Of a stretch of 64,000 nucleotides of DNA, positions 59,339-64,000 are shown piece after piece; positions within the stretch are counted from its first letter, which is position 1, and every line of letters begins with the position of its first letter. The stretch spans positions 1,116,001 to 1,180,000 of the forward strand of contig OZ024851.1 in the NCBI GenBank assembly GCA_964017145.1, written 5' to 3'. The notes beneath the pieces are model-generated. The model saw nothing but the letters and a program-made list of their open reading frames with translations. It was not told the DNA's origin and ran no database searches. The DNA comes from Agrocybe praecox. Taxonomy: Eukaryota > Basidiomycota > Agaricomycetes > Agaricales > Agrocybaceae. The position numbers were made by a program, and so were the translations under genes.

Positions 59339-62300
59339 ATGTCAACCCCCGAACCCCAGCAACTTCGCGCGATTCTACACAGTCTGTATACGACCTCTGA
59401 TGTAGTTCATTCTGCTGATCTCTATCAATATAGATATCGAATTTGAAGGCGACGTCGAGAAGGGCAAACAGGCGAGGCGATCCTACTACTCCGTACGGTT
59501 GTTCGTTGGCAAGAAAGAGGCCGCAAGATCGGCACACACCATACCTCGCTCCTCGTTACTTAAATGGGAATGGAACGTTAACAATGAAATGTGAGTGTTT
59601 TGTTGAGCTCTTACGAAATTCTTGATGTTCATCTCTTGAAATCAGACGATTCGAGTCTTCGTCGATGGTCAAGGTTGTTCTCTATCGTGGATTTGGCTCT
59701 AAAATACCTCTGTTCAAGCGTGCCGTGGCATCATACGACGCTAAAGGCAAAGAATTCCTCAATAATGCTAGAGGTGAATCTTTCGATGTATGTACATATT
59801 AACGCTGACGATCTTATGTCAGACGCGGCTGGTTTGCCTTTGACGGATACCAAAGGCCATCCTATTCCTGCCAAATTGAAGGTCACTTTCGCTGAAGTTT
59901 CTGAAACGGCCTCGGTGGTTCCACGCAATGACGAATATCGAAAGCTCGCCGGTGGGCTTCAGGATGACAATGTGGGGGGTCCTAAAACAAAGATGCAGGA
60001 GGCGAAAGCGACGGCGGGTGTTGCTTATGAAGGGTTCAAAACAGTAGTCGACGCACTTAACGCTTGCTCTGGTATATTTCCACCCTTGAAGGCAGCTACA
60101 TCCGCAATCACAACAATTATTGGGCTTGTAGATGTGCGTATCTCGGCGGCCTTCAATGATCTAGGTTTACAACTAATTGATGAGGTATCATTGATCAGGC
60201 TGTCGCGGAGAACAAGAAGGAGCTGGAAGATCTGAAGCAAAGCCTGGAAGCTATCGTCTCCATCATCGAAAGGTACAAGAAGCACAATGGCGTACAGGCG
60301 TTAGACCATCGAATCGTTATGTTCTGCAAGTATGTCGTGTCTCTTCGCATTTCTTGTTTCTCCTTTATAATCATCTGCGCTCTTAAGTGCTCTTGTCGCA
60401 CAACTCAAGTCAGTCGAGTCATTACAAGATCAAGCAGTGCTGTCCCGTGTTGCCCAGGGAAAGAAAAATGCGGACACCATACTGAAGTCCTTGAGGAATG
60501 TACGCATGCTATGCGACATTTTCCAGGTTACCTTCATACTTTTCTGACGTGCTCTCAACCTGATATTAATTTCTTTTCCAGATGGACACTCAACTTAAAG
60601 TCGAGGAGATGGTGGACGACATCTTACAGGTAATCCTCGCCAAATTCATAGCAAAAAGTTAAAACTGATCAATAAACCCATAGCGAATGAATTCTGGTGA
60701 GGTTCAATATTTATTTGCAGGTCAATAACACTCATGTAGCCCTAGATTCCATCAAGATACTTAATCATGAAATGACGTCCTATAACACCCGGCAGTCATC
60801 TTATGGTGACCCCACGACCTGCATGGAAGGTACTCGCATCAAGGTCCTTGAAGACTTGGAAGCCTGGGCACTTGATCTTAGTAGCCAAAATGTCTATTGG
60901 ATGGTTGGTATGGCCGGGACTGGGAAATCAACTATTGCTCACACATTCTGTGAGAGACTCGAGAGGCAGAACATGCTTGCTGCTAGTTTCTTTGTGTCTC
61001 GTGCATCTGAGAAGACCGCAAATGCACGTCTTATCATCCCTGTTATTGCCTATGGACTTGCTCGGGCTTCACCTACCATCAAATCAGAGATTGTCAAGGC
61101 CATTGAACTTGAGCCTGATCTGGCACAAACATCCTACTCTAACATGGCTGCTCAGTTCCAGAAACTTGTTTATGACCCTATCCAAGCAACTGCTGGAACA
61201 ATGAATAGGCCATACAAAGTTGTTGTCATTGATGCCCTTGATGAATGCAATAATCTGAGGGCTGTTTCTGCCTTTATTGGCCTTGTTCTTCAATATGCAG
61301 AGTCAAAAATTCCTCTGAAGGTCTTTATAACTAGTCGAGATAAACCTCGCATTCGTGAAGCCTTTGAATCTAAAGAGGCTGTTCAGCACTCTTTCTATCT
61401 CCATGAAATTGAGAGGGTTGTGGTTGAAAAGGACATTCAGACATATCTTACTAAGGTATTATCAGACATCAACACCAAGCGTTCCAAGCACATGGATCCA
61501 TGGCCTTTATCTAGTGAGCTGTCTGGTCTTGTCAAACTCTCAGGAACATTCTTCATTTATGCAGCAACTGCTGCTCGCTATATTGATGATGGTGGCAGCT
61601 GGTACAAATATCGGCTATCTGCATTGATAATGCAGGGCCAAAAATCAATCTAAAAATTTGAAAGCCACATTGATAGTCTGTATGGTGCAATTCTGGAAAA
61701 TGCTTGCAAAGAACTGGAGCTACCAGAACGCAATGCCATGCACTATATTGTATCCATCATTGTATTTCTTCGCATTCCATTGTCAATGGCAGCCATAGAT
61801 TCTCTTTCAGAAATGAATGCCAGCTCCATTTTGACCCCTCTTGCCTCTACTATTCACATTCCAACACAGCCTGGCTCTCCAGTTGCTCCATTCCATGCAT
61901 CATTTTCTGACTTTATAACCAATAATGAGCGGTGTAATCCAAATCTCTGCCCTTCATTTCCTTCACTTGTTGCTTCCAAGGCTCATGAAATATTGGCCTT
62001 GCAATGTTTAAAAGAGATGAATCGGTCACTCAAGCATAACATAGGTGAGCTCCCAGAAGAGCTTACAATGTCATGCAAAGACAGAACAAACTCTCCAGAG
62101 AGTGTTCGTAAAATTTCTCCAGTGCTTAAATATTCATGTATCTTTTGGGCCATTCATTTTGGAGCCATTGGGAATTTTGATACAGTTAAAAAGGATGTTA
62201 TTGAAAAGCTTAAAGAGGCTCTTCATGACTTCTTTAATCAGCATCTTTTGCACTGGATAAAGTGTCTAAGCATTCTGGGGGAGCTAGAGACTGCAATAAA

Positions 62301-64000
62301 ATCACTAAAGTGTATGCTCACTGCTTTATTGGTATGTAATTCTTTATAATACAATGATCTGCTGAAGTTTGATGCTGATATTTTAACAAGGCCTTCAAAC
62401 ATGACAATTTTCAAATTCTTGTTAATGATGCCCGTCAATGGCTTCTCCAAAGCTTTGAATGTGTTGAAAAACACTGTATGGAGGTTTATCAATCAGCACT
62501 TGTTTGGCTACCAAAGAGGTCATTAATACGAAAAATCTATAATGCAGATGTTTGTAAAGTGCCAAAGGTGAATTTGGGATTAGCAGAGGCCTGGAGCTCA
62601 TTAGAGCTTGTGATGAAATGTAAGGCTGATGTTAATTCTGTAGCATTCTCATGTGATGGGACTAAAGTTGTCTCTGGATCATATGATAGAATTGTGCACA
62701 TTTGGAATGCAATTACAGGCCAGATGGAGGCTGAACTTCAAGGCCACTTAGACAGTGTAAAATCTGTGTCATTCTCACAGGATGGGAGTAGAATTGTCTC
62801 TGGATTACGTGATAGAACTGTTTGTATTTGGAATGCAATAACAGGTCAAATAGAGGCTAAACTTCAAGGCCACTCAGATGGTGTAACATCTGTTGCATTT
62901 TCACAGGATGGGACTAGAGTTGTCTCTGGATCACATGATTCAACTGTGTGCATTTGGAATGCAATTACAGGCGAGATGGGGTTTGAACTTCAAGGCCACT
63001 CAGATAGTGTAACATCTGTTGTATTCTCACAGGATGGGAGTAGAGTTGTATCTGGATCAGATGATAAAACTATGTGCATTTGGAATGCAATAACAGGCCA
63101 GATGGAGGCTGAACTTCAAGGCCATCTAGATGGTGTAACATCTGTGGCATTTTCACAGGATGGGATTAGAGTTGCCTCTGGATCACGTGATAAAATTGTG
63201 CGCATTTGGAATGTGATTACAGGCCAGATAGAGGCTGAGCTTCAAGGCCACTCAGACTGGATAACATCTATTGCATTCTCACAGGATAGAACTAGAGTTG
63301 TCTCTGGATCAGATGATAAAACTGTGCGCATTTGGAATGCAATAACAGGCCAGATGGAGGCTGAACTTCAAGGCCACTCACACTATGTAAGATCTGTTGC
63401 ATTCTCACAGGATGGGACTAGAGTTGTTTCTGGATCACATGATAGAACTGTGTGCATTTGGAATGCAACAACAGTCAACATAGATGCTGAGCTTCAAGGC
63501 CACTCAGACTGGGTAAAATCTGTTGCATTCTCACAGGATAGAACTAGAGTTGTCTCTGGATCAGATGATAAAACTGTGTGCATTTGGAATGCAATAACAG
63601 GCCAAATAGAGGCTGAGCTTCAAGGTCACTTACTCTGGGTAACATCTGTTGCATTCTCACAGGATGGGAGTAGAGTTGTCTCTGGATCACTTGATAACAC
63701 TATACGCATTTGGAATCTTGCAGAAGGCCAATCACAAGAAATGGTTACTTCAAGCATAATCTTGCCTGATGGTAGCAGAGTAGAAAAAAATTCACCATCA
63801 GAATTTCATATTATTTATCCATTGCAGCAATTATTGCCAACTAAGAATTCCGTTTCTCCATATGTGGATAAGAATTGGATATTGACACCAAATGTTCACT
63901 GCTGGATTCCAGCTCAATATAGTGATATATATATCCAAGAAAGTTGTGGTTGTTATATATGTTTTGGATATCAATCTGGCTGTGTAGTCATTATTGATAT
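59339..64000 (+). pseudogene. C2-NACHT-WD40 STAND gene with an in-frame stop (runs off the window)
   Basis: Exons: 59339-59381, 59434-59590, 59646-59773, 59823-60133, 60199-60329, 60388-60526, 60582-60629, 60721-62331 and 62391 to the end. The N-terminal ~140 residues form a C2-like domain (SYYSVRLFVGKK, WEWNVNNEI, MVKVVLYRGFGSK, AKLKVTFAEVSE). Next are a helical linker (AENKKELEDLKQ), then NACHT with Walker A GMAGTGKST and Walker B VVVIDALDEC, ITSRDKPRIRE and GTFFIYAATAARYI. A TAA at 61651-61653 follows GQKSI; the same frame stays open after it (KFESHIDSLYGAILENAC), through the winged-helix region and nine WD repeats, and is open at 64000. The truncated product would be 629 aa without a sensor. 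Typical role: sensing by the WD propeller, signalling by oligomerised NACHT. It could also be an allele with readthrough. Confidence 0.85.
62604..63738 (+). repeat. Nine WD40 repeats, 126 bp units, nearly identical
   Basis: The first unit is 43 codons and the next eight are 42 codons each, of the form ELQGH-SD-VTSVAFSQDGTRVVSGS-D-TVCIWNAITGQ. Differences cluster at a few positions just after GH and around SGS(x)D. Units are very similar at the DNA level, with the first and last more diverged. An additional non-repeat segment follows (63740 on). Confidence 0.92.

Overview
The window is fungal nuclear DNA, almost certainly from a mushroom-forming basidiomycete (Agaricomycetes). Most genes are broken by many 50-70 bp GT-AG introns, two of them GC-AG. 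The protein families are ones that are expanded in that group: a radical-copper (glyoxal) oxidase, a long-type unspecific peroxygenase, NACHT STAND proteins, a vWA protein, F-box genes and multi-pass membrane proteins of unknown function. There is no bacterial, viral or organellar backbone.

Layout. 0.6-2.4 kb: membrane protein A. 4.0-6.7 kb (minus): vWA protein with two copies of one domain flanking the vWA fold. 8.2-9.4 kb: decayed MYND-like gene. 9.6-11.7 kb: complete glyoxal-oxidase-type gene (9 exons). 12.1-13.7 kb: frameshifted DUF6534-like membrane gene. 15.2-16.5 kb: intact multi-pass membrane protein. 16.8-19.7 kb: a 2.9 kb inverted-repeat element flanked by TA, with two further TA-flanked inverted-repeat elements inside it. 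20.1-21.7 kb: membrane protein B, a paralogue of A. 23.2-27.5 kb is a housekeeping-like stretch: ribosomal protein eS26, a small secreted CBM19-like protein and a PARP-type zinc-finger protein with a lysine-rich tail. 28.9-30.6 kb (minus): heme peroxidase pseudogene. 31.2-31.7 kb: small inverted-repeat element. 31.9-34.4 kb (minus): MFS carboxylate/vitamin-type transporter. 35.6-37.5 kb (minus): kinase pseudogene. 38.9-40.2 kb: F-box pseudogene. 43.8-47.3 kb (minus): NACHT protein with a long unique C-terminal region. 52.3-53.6 kb: intact peroxygenase, with a truncated inverted copy at 55.3-55.7 kb. 58.2-58.6 kb: another inverted-repeat element. 59.3 kb to the end: C2-NACHT-WD40 gene with nearly identical WD repeats and one in-frame stop.

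How it fits together. Two themes stand out. One is extracellular oxidation: the glyoxal oxidase would supply H2O2, which the peroxygenase (and formerly the broken peroxidase) would use. The other is allorecognition or innate-immunity-like STAND proteins in rapid turnover. About a third of the recognisable genes are damaged by single stops, frameshifts or truncation, and four separate non-autonomous inverted-repeat elements are present. This looks like an accessory, fast-evolving chromosome region with a conserved island at 23-28 kb. Splice sites were read by eye. Exon coordinates are precise where reading frames closed across the junctions and approximate elsewhere, as stated in each entry.
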